Part shown: positions 46,692 through 55,556 of the stretch, in pieces
Layout: each line of letters starts with the position of its first letter
How positions within the stretch are numbered: position 1 is the stretch's first letter
From: SZUA-584 sp040768905
GTDB taxonomy: Bacteria > Bacillota > Clostridia > Christensenellales > SZUA-584
Direction: 5' to 3'
Assembly (NCBI GenBank): GCA_040768905.1
Contig: JAXGMA010000001.1
Location: 62,001 to 126,000 of the forward strand
Length of the DNA stretch: 64,000 nucleotides
Notes under the pieces: generated by a model
What the model saw: only the letters and a program-made list of their open reading frames with translations
The model's database searches: none
Told to the model about the DNA's origin: nothing
Program-made: the position numbers and the translations under genes

Positions 46692-48017
46692 ATGAAGGCA
46701 CCGGCAAAGAGCAGCGGCAATAAAAGAACCGCCGGAAAGCTGCGGCTTTGGGTTTGGGTCTGCGCAGTGCTTTTTTTCGCCGGCTTAACATCTACGGCCT
46801 TTGCGCTTTGGGGCGGCCATCGCCTCGAAGGCAACGAGGGTGTAAAAGCGCTGTATGAATATGTGCGTTCCTACGATCAAAACAGCAAGGACATCTCGCA
46901 GGGAAAACCTGAGGAGCTGATAAAACGCCTACTCGAAGAGCCATTTGAAACAAGCACCGACTTTGAGCTTGAGCAGGAAGACTTAAATATAATGGGGCTG
47001 CCGATTCCGCGCCTTTCGGGCAATGTGGAAGCCAAATACGACTTGCAGGATCTGGGGCTCAAAGCCAGGTTCTTTTGGTTCGAATGGGGGCTGTATCTGC
47101 TTGGGCATGAATTTGTGATCGATGATCTTGGGAAGCTTCAGGCCGCGGAGCTGCCTGAAGCCGGGCTTGACGCGCAGATGCCGCTTGGCGAACGTGCAGC
47201 CAAACTCTTGCCCCGTCTTCCGGATGACGATGCAGCAAAAAAACGTGTGTTTGAAGCTTTGGCGCACAGTGTGCCGGTCAATGCCACGCATACGGAAGAG
47301 GCCTTGTTCTACAGCCCGATGGACGGCCGTGATACAGAAACAGAGGCCGTGGTCACGTATCTCGATGCTGCTGCGCTTGAGCGAACGGCGGCCGCTTTGA
47401 TTGAGCTGATGGAAGAGGACGCAAACTTAAGCGCGGATATTTCGGCTATGTATGCGCCGCTCGCGGCACAGTTTGGAGAAAAAGATGCAGCGGCTGCGTT
47501 TGCCAAGCTTGCGCAAGGCGCGCAGTCTGATGCCTATGCTCAATGGACCGTTTACCGGCGTGATGATGTTTATATCGGATACAGCTGCACGGTATCATTT
47601 TCCGGCAGGCGGATCGCGTGGTCGGCGTCGGCTGAGTTTAAGGATAAATCGATCTACGAACAGACCATGGTGGAACAGCAGGGAAGCCGGCTGGTTTTTC
47701 ATTCGGCGATCGATTACGAGATGGGCTCATTGCGCGGCGGTTTTTCGGTGCCCGGCATGTGGCTCGATTATACCGGTACATTCGATATAGACCAATACAC
47801 AAATGATGCCTATGTGGTCAATTTTGATTTGCTTGTGAGCGGAAACGTATCGGATATCGCACTTGACGGCGCGGCGCTGACACTAAGGTCAGATATCCGC
47901 CTGGGCACAGGGCTGGAAACGCTTGAGCAAAGCCGCCGATGGCACGATATATTCGACAAACAGCGGGAGGAGATGCTGCCGGGGGCGTTTTTGCCTTTCG
48001 GCCTATTTCAACAATGA
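46692..48017 (+). CDS. Membrane-anchored protein of unknown function in the ABC operon, 441 aa
   Basis: I do not recognise this protein. A basic start (KAPAKSSGNKRTAGK) leads into one hydrophobic span at about residues 20-42 (WVCAVLFFAGLTSTAFALW), so it is a signal anchor or signal peptide with about 400 residues outside the membrane. The outside part is acidic, with an alternating pattern in the last 200 residues that suggests beta structure (YIGYSCTVSFSGRRIAWSAS). There is no lipobox or sortase signal. It lies 12 nt after the ATPase, and its stop overlaps the first permease as ATGA, so it is very likely a subunit of this exporter. The start may be the ATG at 46689. Confidence 0.65.
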   Translation: MKAPAKSSGNKRTAGKLRLWVWVCAVLFFAGLTSTAFALWGGHRLEGNEGVKALYEYVRSYDQNSKDISQGKPEELIKRLLEEPFETSTDFELEQEDLNIMGLPIPRLSGNVEAKYDLQDLGLKARFFWFEWGLYLLGHEFVIDDLGKLQAAELPEAGLDAQMPLGERAAKLLPRLPDDDAAKKRVFEALAHSVPVNATHTEEALFYSPMDGRDTETEAVVTYLDAAALERTAAALIELMEEDANLSADISAMYAPLAAQFGEKDAAAAFAKLAQGAQSDAYAQWTVYRRDDVYIGYSCTVSFSGRRIAWSASAEFKDKSIYEQTMVEQQGSRLVFHSAIDYEMGSLRGGFSVPGMWLDYTGTFDIDQYTNDAYVVNFDLLVSGNVSDIALDGAALTLRSDIRLGTGLETLEQSRRWHDIFDKQREEMLPGAFLPFGLFQQ

Positions 48018-49207
48018 AAGTTGACATAAAAAGGCTTTTCCTCGGGAAAACGGCGCTTTTCTTTGCTTTGGCGGTTCCGGTCGTGCTGGCGCTGCTGATC
48101 TCGCTGATGGTGGCGCCTTATTTTTATGCGGATGTGCGTACGCAGGGGTTTTCCGTCGCTGTGCTTAATGAAGACGACCACGTACTGACGCGCACGTTAT
48201 TGCAGGGGCTTGCGGAGAGCAAATCGCTCAGCGGCCTGATACAAACGGAGTATGTGGATAGCCGGGAACAAGGGCTTGAAGCGGTCGAAAAAGGCGCGGC
48301 GGCGTTCATACACATCCCCATAGGTCTGCAGCGCACACTGGAGACCGGCGGGCGCATGGATATTTCGTACTATGGCAATCAAAGAATGCCGCTTGAGGAT
48401 AAATTGCTTTTTGAATCGCTCAGTTCCGGAATATCTTTGGTCAGCCATGCGCAGCACGCTGTCAACGCGTTTTTCTTTGCCGCATGTGCGCAGGGCACCG
48501 GGTTTGAAGAAGCTGCAAGTAGTTATAACCGCTTGGCGGGTGTTTTTTTTGTCAATGTGCTGATGCGCGACGCATTGTATGAAGCTGCGGAGGAAACATC
48601 GCCGCTTGGCGGGGCTTTGCCCGTAGAATACTACGCAGCAAGCCTGCTTGTGCTGTTCGTTTCACTGGGCAGCCTTCCGATCGCGCGCATCACGGCAAGC
48701 GACGGCGGCGGCGGTCTTCTGCATAGGCAGCTGCTTTCGGGACGCACACCGCTTGGGTGCTTTGTATCACGCTGGATAGCAGGCAGCATTTTTTTATTTG
48801 TACAGTATACCGTGCTTGCCTTGGCGCTCTTTCTGGTCGCGGGAACGGGTGGGGGCAATGTGCTTCTTCTGCTGGCAGCAGGGTTGCTGCTCTGTGCTTT
48901 TTTGAGCCTATGCGGGATGTGCGCCGGCCTTTTCTCCAAAACGGCTGCATCGGCATTAACAACTGTTTTCATCGGCACTCTCGCACTTGGGCTGCTGGGC
49001 GGCCTGCTGCTGCCGTCTGCGTACATGCCTTCAATTGTCCGCGATATATCATACTATACGCCGTTTGCGGCAGGTTTAAAGCTATCCATAGCCGGCATGT
49101 TTGACAAAAACGCGGGCGGGCTTATAGTGTTTTTTGCGATGATCGGTATTTGCACGGCCGCGCTGCTCTTCGCAGGTTATTGGCGGTTCCAAAGGAGGCT
49201 GCGGTGA
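48014..49207 (+). CDS. ABC-2 type permease, first
   Basis: A 397-aa permease with the ABC-2 layout: one N-terminal span (residues 10-35), a long extracytoplasmic loop of about 190 residues (FSVAVLNEDD onward), then five to six C-terminal spans from about residue 205. The soluble loop is the type found in YhgE/Pip-like and drug exporter permeases. It starts in the ATGA overlap with the unknown gene and ends in a GTGA overlap with the second permease. Confidence 0.82.
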   Translation: MKVDIKRLFLGKTALFFALAVPVVLALLISLMVAPYFYADVRTQGFSVAVLNEDDHVLTRTLLQGLAESKSLSGLIQTEYVDSREQGLEAVEKGAAAFIHIPIGLQRTLETGGRMDISYYGNQRMPLEDKLLFESLSSGISLVSHAQHAVNAFFFAACAQGTGFEEAASSYNRLAGVFFVNVLMRDALYEAAEETSPLGGALPVEYYAASLLVLFVSLGSLPIARITASDGGGGLLHRQLLSGRTPLGCFVSRWIAGSIFLFVQYTVLALALFLVAGTGGGNVLLLLAAGLLLCAFLSLCGMCAGLFSKTAASALTTVFIGTLALGLLGGLLLPSAYMPSIVRDISYYTPFAAGLKLSIAGMFDKNAGGLIVFFAMIGICTAALLFAGYWRFQRRLR

Positions 49208-50325
49208 GGCTGCTTTTACGCACGTTTCAATACAGGCTCAAAATGCTCTGCACCGGCGCTTTCGGTATCCTGTGCTTAACGGTTGCCCTTGGTGTGGCGA
49301 TGCTGCCTTTTATCGGCCTTATCATGCCGGATGCGCTGATACCTATCGGCTGGATAGACGAGGACAAAACAGACTATTCCCAAAGGCTGCTTGACGGCGT
49401 GAATGCGCTTGATGTGGTTTGGGTGCTCCGCGATGATGAAGACACACTGACCGCCAATCTGCAGACAGGCCGGCTTGAAGCGGTATTCGTCGTTAAAAAA
49501 GGTTTTGAGGCCGCAATGAAAAGCGGGCGCTATAAAAACACGCTTGTGATGCTGCGTTCGCCGTACAGTACGGCGGCAGGTGTGATATCCGAAAGCGTGG
49601 GCAGCGCAGCCATGCAGCTTTGGCTCACATGTTCCGCTGCAAATGAGGCGCGCGCCCTCGGCGGAGAGGCGCTGTATGCACAGGTATTCGAAGATGCCGC
49701 GCAAAAAACGGATGACCCGATATTAAGGCTTATGCGCAGCAACGAAGCGGGGCAGATGCAGGAAGCTGCGCCGCTGCTGGATGCGGCAAAAATGTCTCTG
49801 CGGCTGCTGGCCGCGGTGGCGGGCTTTTTTATGCTGACAGGCATGACGATGCCGCGCAGGGAAAAAGATTTTTTCTCACGGCTTTACGCGCGCGGCTGCA
49901 CTGCAGAGAGATACCGCCTGGCTGCTGCCGTTTCAGACGCGGCCTTCATGCTGCCGTGCGTAGCTGTGCCGCTCTTTGCTTTCTGGCTTGCGGGGGAAGC
50001 GGTGCTGATATGGCCGTATCTGGCGCTGTTTGCGCTTTATCTTCTTGCTTTCGGCGGTATCGCTGCACTGACTTCGAAACTGCGCGCACAGGCGTCACAG
50101 CTGATGCTTATATCTTTTTTGACCATTTCGAATGTGATGATCGGAGGGCTGTTGATGCCGCTGCCGTCCTCGGGTCAGCTTTTTGATGCGCTGGCGCTTT
50201 TGCTGCCTGCGCGGTGGCTTTCTTCGGCCGAAGCGTACGGTTTTGCGCAAAGCTTTTTGGGGCTTGGCATCGCGGCTCTTGCTTACAACGTGCTGCCTTT
50301 TGTGCTGCGCCGCAGGCGCGTTTGA
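49204..50325 (+). CDS. ABC-2 type permease, second
   Basis: A 373-aa permease paralogous to the first, with the same order: an N-terminal span (about residues 15-40), an external loop with IPIGWIDEDKTDYSQRLLDGV, then about six spans from residue 205. The start is a GTG at 49204 overlapping the previous stop (GTGA). The two permeases probably form a heterodimer with the ATPase. The operon ends here and meets the NUDIX gene from the other strand. Confidence 0.82.
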   Translation: MRLLLRTFQYRLKMLCTGAFGILCLTVALGVAMLPFIGLIMPDALIPIGWIDEDKTDYSQRLLDGVNALDVVWVLRDDEDTLTANLQTGRLEAVFVVKKGFEAAMKSGRYKNTLVMLRSPYSTAAGVISESVGSAAMQLWLTCSAANEARALGGEALYAQVFEDAAQKTDDPILRLMRSNEAGQMQEAAPLLDAAKMSLRLLAAVAGFFMLTGMTMPRREKDFFSRLYARGCTAERYRLAAAVSDAAFMLPCVAVPLFAFWLAGEAVLIWPYLALFALYLLAFGGIAALTSKLRAQASQLMLISFLTISNVMIGGLLMPLPSSGQLFDALALLLPARWLSSAEAYGFAQSFLGLGIAALAYNVLPFVLRRRRV

Positions 50326-50377
50326 AGGGCGTCACACCTTATTCCACGAAAACGTGCGGGAAATGCAAATACGGCGG

Positions 50378-51058
50378 TTATGCTTTTATCAGCATATGCC
50401 GCGCGCATGCCCGCAACGCTTCATCGTCAAACGCAAGCTCGAGCAAGCCTGTTTTCGCGCGCTGCATAAGGTACGCATAAGAATACGCGATGGACTCGGC
50501 ATGGTCGAAAGCGAGCCCGCCGGAATCCGCCGCTTCAATCTGCTGAATCCGCCCATTTTTATAACGCACCAAAGGGCGCAGCACATCTGCACCGCTTAAA
50601 GTATATGAAACGATTGTGCTGTCTTTGCTGCGGTCCTCCGAATAGTCCGAAAAAACAAACCATGCGGCTTCGGCAGCGTCATCGCCTGCGGACGGGCTCA
50701 GTGGCGTGATATCCGCAATGCCGGTGAAACTTACGGTGATCACGCGCTGGCGCGGGTCACGTTCCGGCTTGCCCAAGCAGAAAACCTGCTCTAAGTAGAC
50801 GCCGCAGATCCCTGTTTCCTCAAAAAGCTCACGCTGCACTGCGGCTGCCAAGTCTTCTTCTACATCGACAAAACCGCCCGGCAGCGCCCAGCAGCCCTTG
50901 TACGGATAATCACGGCGCCGGATAAGAAGTATATTTAAGGCTTTCCGGTCAATGGCGAACAGCGCTGCGTCCGCCGCAACAGCCGGGTTCTTGTATTTGC
51001 CGGGGTCAAAGCTTTTCAAAAACTGTTTTTCTTCTTCACATGAAGGAATGTAAGCCAT
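50378..51058 (-). CDS. NUDIX hydrolase
   Basis: A NUDIX-fold pyrophosphatase of 226 aa. The NUDIX box starts GGFVDVEEDLAAAVQRELFEETG, which fits GX5EX7REUXEEXGU. The later half contains a winged-helix-like C-terminal extension (SGADVLRPLVRYKNGRIQQIEAAD), as in NUDIX regulators such as NrtR, or an ADP-ribose pyrophosphatase; the activity is uncertain. The ATG at 51058 overlaps the mnmA stop by one base, so the two genes are coupled. Confidence 0.85.
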   Translation of the reverse strand: MAYIPSCEEEKQFLKSFDPGKYKNPAVAADAALFAIDRKALNILLIRRRDYPYKGCWALPGGFVDVEEDLAAAVQRELFEETGICGVYLEQVFCLGKPERDPRQRVITVSFTGIADITPLSPSAGDDAAEAAWFVFSDYSEDRSKDSTIVSYTLSGADVLRPLVRYKNGRIQQIEAADSGGLAFDHAESIAYSYAYLMQRAKTGLLELAFDDEALRACARHMLIKA

Positions 51059-52131
51059 CAAAAGACCACCTTGTCTATCACACCGCCGCCGATGCATTCA
51101 TCACCCATATAGAGCGCCGCATACTGGCCGGGGGTGACGGCGCGCTGGCGTTCGGCAAATTCAATTTTCGCACTGCCACCTTCCATTGTCACATACGCCT
51201 GCTGATCGCTCTGGCGGTATCGCAGCTTGACGGCGCATGCAAACGCATTGGCCGGCGGCGCTGTGGTGATAAAACTGATATCCTCTGCGGTACACGCGCG
51301 CGAATAGAGCGCATCGGAGTTGCCCTGATCGACATAAAGCGTGTTTGTCGCGACGTCCTTATCCACTACGAACCACCGCGCGTCGTCAAAGCCTGCGCGG
51401 CCGCCTATGCCCAGACCGCGCCGCTGCCCGAGCGTGTAATACATTACGCCCTGATGCCGTCCGAGGGTACGCTCGTCGCGTGTTTTGATGTCTCCGGGCG
51501 TGGCGGGCAGGAAGCCTGATAAAAATTCACGGAATTTGCGCTCACCGATAAAGCAGATGCCTGTCGAGTCCTTCTTGCTGGCCACGCGCAGGCCAATCTT
51601 TTCTGCGATGGCACGCACCTTATCTTTTTGCATATTTCCCAAAGGAAAAAGCGTGTGGACCAGCTGCGCTTTACGCAGAAGGCACAGAAAATAAGTCTGG
51701 TCTTTGGTGCTGTCTGCCGCTTTGAAGAGCCGCCCTTCGCTTGTCCGCGCATAGTGGCCGGTCGCAAGCAAAGATGCGCCTAGTTTAAAAGCATGGTCAA
51801 GAAAAGCCGAAAACTTGATCTGCGAGTTGCAGAGCACATCCGGATTGGGCGTTCGCCCGCGGCGGTATTCATCCAGAAAATGCGAAAACACGCGGTCGTA
51901 ATACTGCTGCTCAAAATTGACAGTGTGGTAAGGGATCCCAAGAGTACCGCAGACGCTTTGGACATCCTCATAGTCCTGCACCGCGCTGCAGCCCTTGCCG
52001 TCATCCTGCCAGTTTTTCATAAAGACGCCGAGCACATCGTAACCCTGCTGCTGCAAAAGATAAGCTGCAACGGCAGAATCAACGCCGCCCGACATGCCTA
52101 AGACAACGCGCACCTTTTTATTCTCTCTCAA
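51058..52131 (-). CDS. mnmA: tRNA-specific 2-thiouridylase MnmA
   Basis: MnmA puts the 2-thio group on U34 of tRNA-Lys, Glu and Gln. The PP-loop is VVLGMSGGVDSAVAAYLL. The two catalytic Cys are in NPDVLCNSQIKF and DSTGICFIGERKF. The end carries the beta-barrel domain. Length is 357 aa. The start is a TTG at 52131 (LRENKKVRVVLGMSGG) with GGAGG 8 nt upstream. It is upstream of the NUDIX gene in one unit. Confidence 0.95.
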   Translation of the reverse strand: MRENKKVRVVLGMSGGVDSAVAAYLLQQQGYDVLGVFMKNWQDDGKGCSAVQDYEDVQSVCGTLGIPYHTVNFEQQYYDRVFSHFLDEYRRGRTPNPDVLCNSQIKFSAFLDHAFKLGASLLATGHYARTSEGRLFKAADSTKDQTYFLCLLRKAQLVHTLFPLGNMQKDKVRAIAEKIGLRVASKKDSTGICFIGERKFREFLSGFLPATPGDIKTRDERTLGRHQGVMYYTLGQRRGLGIGGRAGFDDARWFVVDKDVATNTLYVDQGNSDALYSRACTAEDISFITTAPPANAFACAVKLRYRQSDQQAYVTMEGGSAKIEFAERQRAVTPGQYAALYMGDECIGGGVIDKVVF

Positions 52132-52216
52132 GCCCTATGCCTCCGCCTTTTAGTTATCATAATTATACCGCTTGGCATAAAGAGGCGCAAATATTTGTGC
52201 CAAGCTTATTTTTTCT

Positions 52217-52245
52217 TTTACTTACCTTGAAATTTAATATATAAT
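52217..52245 (+). promoter_or_regulatory. Promoter of fba
   Basis: TTTACT at 52217-52222 and TATAAT at 52240-52245 are separated by 17 bp; the -35 is weak and the -10 perfect. Confidence 0.5.
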
Positions 52246-52300
52246 ACCTTATCGTAGGGACATTCAAAGTTTTTTAAATTTTTTTGAGGAGGATTAAGAT

Positions 52301-53230
52301 ATGCCACTGGTAACATCGACAGAAATGTTTAAAAAGGCGTATGGCGGCGGATACGCGATCGGCGCATTCAATGTCAACAACATGGAGATCGTTCAGGGAA
52401 TCACAGAGGCCGCCAAGGAGCTTAAGGCACCGCTGATACTGCAGGTGTCCAAAGGGGCAAGAGCCTATGCCAATCCTATTTATTTGAGAAAGCTTGTCGA
52501 AGCTGCGCTCGAAGATACCGGCCTGCCCATCTGTCTGCACCTTGACCACGGAGACACTTTTGAAACATGCAAAGACTGCATTGACAGCGGCTTTACGTCA
52601 GTGATGATCGACGGGTCCCACCACTCGTTTGAAGAAAACATCGCGGTGACCAAAAAAGTCGTTGAATACGCGCATGAGAGAGGCGTGGTTGTGGAAGCAG
52701 AGCTTGGCCGCCTTGAAGGCGTGGAAGATGACATCAAGGTCTCGGCTGAGGATGCCTCATACACACGCCCCGAAGAAGTTGAGGAATTTGTGAGCCGGAC
52801 AGGCGTGGATTCGCTTGCCATCGCGATCGGGACAAGCCATGGTGCTTTCAAATTCAAAGGAGAGCCCAAGCTGCGTTTTGATATACTCGAAGAGATCGAA
52901 AAGAAGATCCCCGGATTCCCGATCGTACTGCACGGAGCATCTTCGGTCATCCCCGAATTGGTAGACATCATCAACAAGTACGGCGGAGAAATGCCGGGCG
53001 CGCAGGGCGTTCCCGAACATATGCTGCGCCAGGCGGCCAGAAGCGCGGTCTGCAAGATCAATATCGACTCAGACCTGCGTCTTGCCATGACGGCGATGAT
53101 CCGTCAGCACATGGCTGAGAATCCGACGCACTTTGATCCGCGCCAATACTTAAAGCCGGCACGGTCGGCCATCAAAGACCTTGTAAAGCATAAGATAGAG
53201 ACGGTTCTTGGCTGCGCCGGAAAAGCGTAA
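52301..53230 (+). CDS. fba: Class II fructose-bisphosphate aldolase
   Basis: Glycolytic zinc aldolase. Catalytic and metal-binding residues are in CLHLDHGDTFETCKD (HLDHG), MIDGSHHSFEENI, EAELGRLEGVEDD and VLHGASSVI. Length is 309 aa, typical of the short (GatY/FbaA) group. AGGAGG lies 8 nt before the ATG. It is monocistronic, with a promoter 55 nt upstream and a terminator 23 nt downstream. Confidence 0.95.
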   Translation: MPLVTSTEMFKKAYGGGYAIGAFNVNNMEIVQGITEAAKELKAPLILQVSKGARAYANPIYLRKLVEAALEDTGLPICLHLDHGDTFETCKDCIDSGFTSVMIDGSHHSFEENIAVTKKVVEYAHERGVVVEAELGRLEGVEDDIKVSAEDASYTRPEEVEEFVSRTGVDSLAIAIGTSHGAFKFKGEPKLRFDILEEIEKKIPGFPIVLHGASSVIPELVDIINKYGGEMPGAQGVPEHMLRQAARSAVCKINIDSDLRLAMTAMIRQHMAENPTHFDPRQYLKPARSAIKDLVKHKIETVLGCAGKA

Positions 53231-53252
53231 GCCCAGCCGCGCTTAGCAAAGA

Positions 53253-53286
53253 AGCCCGGGATCAGCAAAGATGCCGGGCTTTTTGA
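53253..53286 (+). terminator. Terminator of fba
   Basis: AGCCCGG at 53253-53259 pairs with CCGGGCT at 53274-53280, followed by TTTTGATT. Confidence 0.85.
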
Positions 53287-53321
53287 TTGTACACTTTAGT
53301 GTGATTTTGAGCGCAAAGCGG

Positions 53322-54056
53322 TCAAAATCAAATAAACCCCCGGCTATGCCGGGGGAAGACAGCGAGCTTTAGCTTCAAGCAAATACCTCCTATGTTAAAA
53401 TGATGAGGTTTGCCGACCGCATCAAAAACAAAGGAGGCAGTCCAATGGACAAGAATAGTCTAGCACATACTATGTGGGAATGTAAGTATCACATTGTGTT
53501 TGCGCCGAAATACAGAAGACAAGTCATCTATGGGAAGCTGAAGAAAGACATAGGGAAAATCTTGCGGGAGCTGTGTGACAGAAAGGGGATAGAAATAATC
53601 GAAGCAGAGCTATGCCCAGATCATGTACATATGCTAGTGAGAATACCGCCGAAATTGAGCGTATCTCAGGTAATGGGGTATCTGAAAGGAAAAAGCTCAC
53701 TAATAATATTTGATAGGCATGCGAATCTGAAATACAAATACGGAAGCAGGCATTTTTGGTGTAGAGGATACTACGTAGATACGGTTGGGAAAAATGCGAA
53801 AAGGATGCAGGAATATATCCGAAGGCAGCTACAGGAAGACGCCACCGCAGATCAGATAAGCATGAAGGAGTACATTGACCCGTTTACGGGTAAGCCGACG
53901 AACAAAGGCAAGTAACAAGACCCTTTAGGGTCGGCCAGAGAATATTATGCGGTTGGCAAACGATTCAATGCGCTTGCAAGCGCAAGCCGGTAACATGCCC
54001 TTATAGGGCTAGAGCATACCACCGGCTAAGCCGGTGGTACTGATTTTCAAAAAATC
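53322..54056 (+). mobile_element. IS200/IS605-family element with tnpA only
   Basis: A single-strand-transposing element with one transposase gene. The left end has a hairpin CCCCCGGC/GCCGGGGG at 53337-53355 and the right end a hairpin ACCACCGGC/GCCGGTGGT at 54019-54039, as expected of subterminal structures recognised by TnpA. There are no inverted terminal repeats or target duplication, also as expected. A similar TCAAAA motif lies outside each hairpin (about 53323 and 54045), a possible cleavage site. The boundaries are estimates. No tnpB is present. Confidence 0.75.
53445..53915 (+). CDS. tnpA: IS200-type transposase TnpA (HUH tyrosine recombinase)
   Basis: A Y1 transposase of 156 aa that cuts and joins single-stranded DNA. 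The HUH motif is HVHML (residues about 62-66), and the catalytic Tyr is expected in the C-terminal helix GKNAKRMQEYIRRQ. The N-terminus AHTMWECKYHIVFAPKYRRQV is characteristic. The ATG at 53445 has AAAGGAGG 7 nt upstream. The gene looks intact. Its AT-rich, less biased codon use contrasts with the neighbouring genes, consistent with transfer. Confidence 0.92.
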   Translation: MDKNSLAHTMWECKYHIVFAPKYRRQVIYGKLKKDIGKILRELCDRKGIEIIEAELCPDHVHMLVRIPPKLSVSQVMGYLKGKSSLIIFDRHANLKYKYGSRHFWCRGYYVDTVGKNAKRMQEYIRRQLQEDATADQISMKEYIDPFTGKPTNKGK

Positions 54057-54165
54057 AAAGGGCAAAATCGTGCAGGGCATCTTTGAGCATAGTGCTTTAT
54101 GCCAAGGCATACTATTTATATGAAGCATCGGTTTGGCTTTGGCGTTTGAAAAAGGGGGCTGCCTC

Positions 54166-54441
54166 ATGGGGCTCGGCATCAACATGCTCGAAGTGTTCAT
54201 ATTTGCACTTGGACTCACGCTTTTGTATTTTACTGGATGGATATTGCTTGTGCCTTTAAGATGCGTGCTTAAGCTTATCGTCAGCAGCCTTCTTGGCGGT
54301 GCAGCGCTGCTGGCCGTCAACCTTGTGGGAGGTATTTTTTCGGTGACCATAGCGATCAATCCTTTGAGTGCTTTTGTCGCAGGCTATTTCGGGATCCCCG
54401 GTATCATATTGCTTCTTGTGGTCAAACTTATACTGCCGTAA
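54166..54441 (+). CDS. bofA: BofA, inhibitor of pro-sigma-K processing
   Basis: A 91-aa membrane protein that in Bacillus inhibits SpoIVFB together with SpoIVFA. It has a hydrophobic first half (VFIFALGLTLLYFTGWILLVPL) and the family end INPLSAFVAGYFGIPGIILLLVVKLIL, including the conserved NP and GxPG. The ATG at 54166 has AAGGGGG upstream; the longer frame from 54133 is not supported. Its partners spoIVFAB lie at 14137-15781. Confidence 0.88.
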   Translation: MGLGINMLEVFIFALGLTLLYFTGWILLVPLRCVLKLIVSSLLGGAALLAVNLVGGIFSVTIAINPLSAFVAGYFGIPGIILLLVVKLILP

Positions 54442-54500
54442 CGTTTGATATTCGGCGCAGATCCATATAAAAGAGTCAGCATGTCAAAAGGGGAGAGCCA

Positions 54501-54857
54501 ATGCTTCTTGATCCTATTAAGTTTGCTTTGCGGGGCGTTAAGCATACGTTTCAGACAGAAGGCAATTTTCGTATCATGGCCGTTGTGTTTATACTTGCCG
54601 CCGCCGGAGGTGTTGCGTTCGGGCTGACACCCACGGAGTGGGCTTTGGTGATGGTCTGCTCGGGCATTACCTTGGGGGCGGAACTTTTGAATACAGCCGT
54701 TGAAGCCGTTGTCGATCTTGTATCGCCAAGGTACCACGCGCGCGCCGCAAAAGCAAAGGATGCGGCATGCGGCGCTTCCTTTATGGCAGCGGTGTTCTCC
54801 TCTGCGGTCGGTCTTATTATCTTTGTGCCTTATATAAGGGCGCTGTTTAATCAGTAA
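54501..54857 (+). CDS. dgkA: Diacylglycerol/undecaprenol kinase family protein
   Basis: A small three-span kinase; in Firmicutes the usual substrate is undecaprenol. The N-terminus FALRGVKHTFQTEGNFRIM and the active-site segment AELLNTAVEAVVDLVSPRYHARAAKAKDAACGA match the family, with the Glu and Asn residues present. Length is 118 aa. GGGGAGAG is just upstream of the ATG. It is 59 nt after bofA on the same strand. Confidence 0.93.
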   Translation: MLLDPIKFALRGVKHTFQTEGNFRIMAVVFILAAAGGVAFGLTPTEWALVMVCSGITLGAELLNTAVEAVVDLVSPRYHARAAKAKDAACGASFMAAVFSSAVGLIIFVPYIRALFNQ

Positions 54858-54859
54858 AC

Positions 54860-54881
54860 AAAAAACCTCAACGCGTGAGGC
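54860..54881 (-). terminator. Terminator of feoA
   Basis: On the minus strand CCTCA pairs with TGAGG around CGCGT, followed by TTTTTTG. On the plus strand no T tract follows. Confidence 0.75.
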
Positions 54882-54955
54882 CTTGTAAAAAATGCAATTT
54901 GACTTTTTCTGTTTAGATCATAAACGGCGCTGCTTTGCTCAGCGGAGCTCCGTGT

Positions 54956-55165
54956 TTAAACAGCAATGCGGCGTGCAAGGCTCTTGTCAAGCGCAATGCG
55001 CGTATCTTTGACGTTAACAATAAGATTGCCGGCACAGCTTGATACAATACTGATCGTCTCGCCTTCAACGAGCCCCAACCGGTTCAAAAAACGGATGGTA
55101 TCGTCTTTCCCTGTGATTTTCTTGATACAAACCGGCGTACCTTCGTTGACCAGAGACAGCGGCAT
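54956..55165 (-). CDS. feoA: FeoA-like protein
   Basis: A 69-aa SH3-like protein that assists the FeoB iron(II) transporter. The pattern is NRLGLVEGETISIVSSCAGNLIVNVKDTRIALDKSLARRI. AAAGGAGG stands before the ATG. No feoB lies beside it; it is an isolated gene with its own promoter and terminator. A free FeoA-like domain can also act as a regulator, so the transport role is not certain. Confidence 0.9.
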   Translation of the reverse strand: MPLSLVNEGTPVCIKKITGKDDTIRFLNRLGLVEGETISIVSSCAGNLIVNVKDTRIALDKSLARRIAV

Positions 55166-55211
55166 ATGCCAGCCTCCTTTCGAAAAGTATTAGCGTCCTC
55201 TAACTAATAAG

Positions 55212-55240
55212 AGTTTATCACGGCTAACTTAATTCGTCAA
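55212..55240 (-). promoter_or_regulatory. Promoter of feoA with possible iron-regulator site
   Basis: On the minus strand TTGACG (55240-55235) and TAAACT (55217-55212) are separated by 17 bp. The spacer contains TTAAGTTAGCC, which resembles one half of a DtxR/IdeR box. The second half does not fit well. The operator is a guess; the promoter is better supported. Confidence 0.55.
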
Positions 55241-55457
55241 CAAGTTTTTTGCATTATTTTCAGCAGAGAACCGCAAGTAAAAAAGCGCTGCAGCTGTCCG
55301 CAAAGAGGCTCAGCGCGGTTGGTCTTTTGTTTTGGATACTGAATTATTTTTTATTATATCAGATGAAGTCAGCGATGAACAGCAAATGCGCAGTTTTTTG
55401 AGCCGATCTGCATGAGCTTAAAATAAGTTTGCAGCAAATGCTGTTTAATCATTTTGG
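55241..55457. other. Intergenic region before the rpmH promoter
   Basis: No gene is seen. GCGCTG and CAGCGC near 55287-55318 could form a hairpin without T tract. I searched for DnaA boxes (TTATCCACA) by eye and found none, so this is not obviously the replication origin even though rpmH is next. Confidence 0.5.
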
Positions 55458-55486
55458 TTGACATTGCTTTGCGCTTTCAATATAAT
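55458..55486 (+). promoter_or_regulatory. Promoter of rpmH-rnpA
   Basis: TTGACA at 55458-55463 and TATAAT at 55481-55486, both perfect, are separated by 17 bp. Confidence 0.85.
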
Positions 55487-55556
55487 ATATCCGTCTTGCA
55501 CTGGGTCAATGACCATGCTTATGGTTTTTTTAATATGAAAGTGAGATTTGGATACA

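Noticed and set aside
55166..55556. Replication origin next to rpmH
   Set aside because: No dnaA gene and no DnaA boxes were seen.
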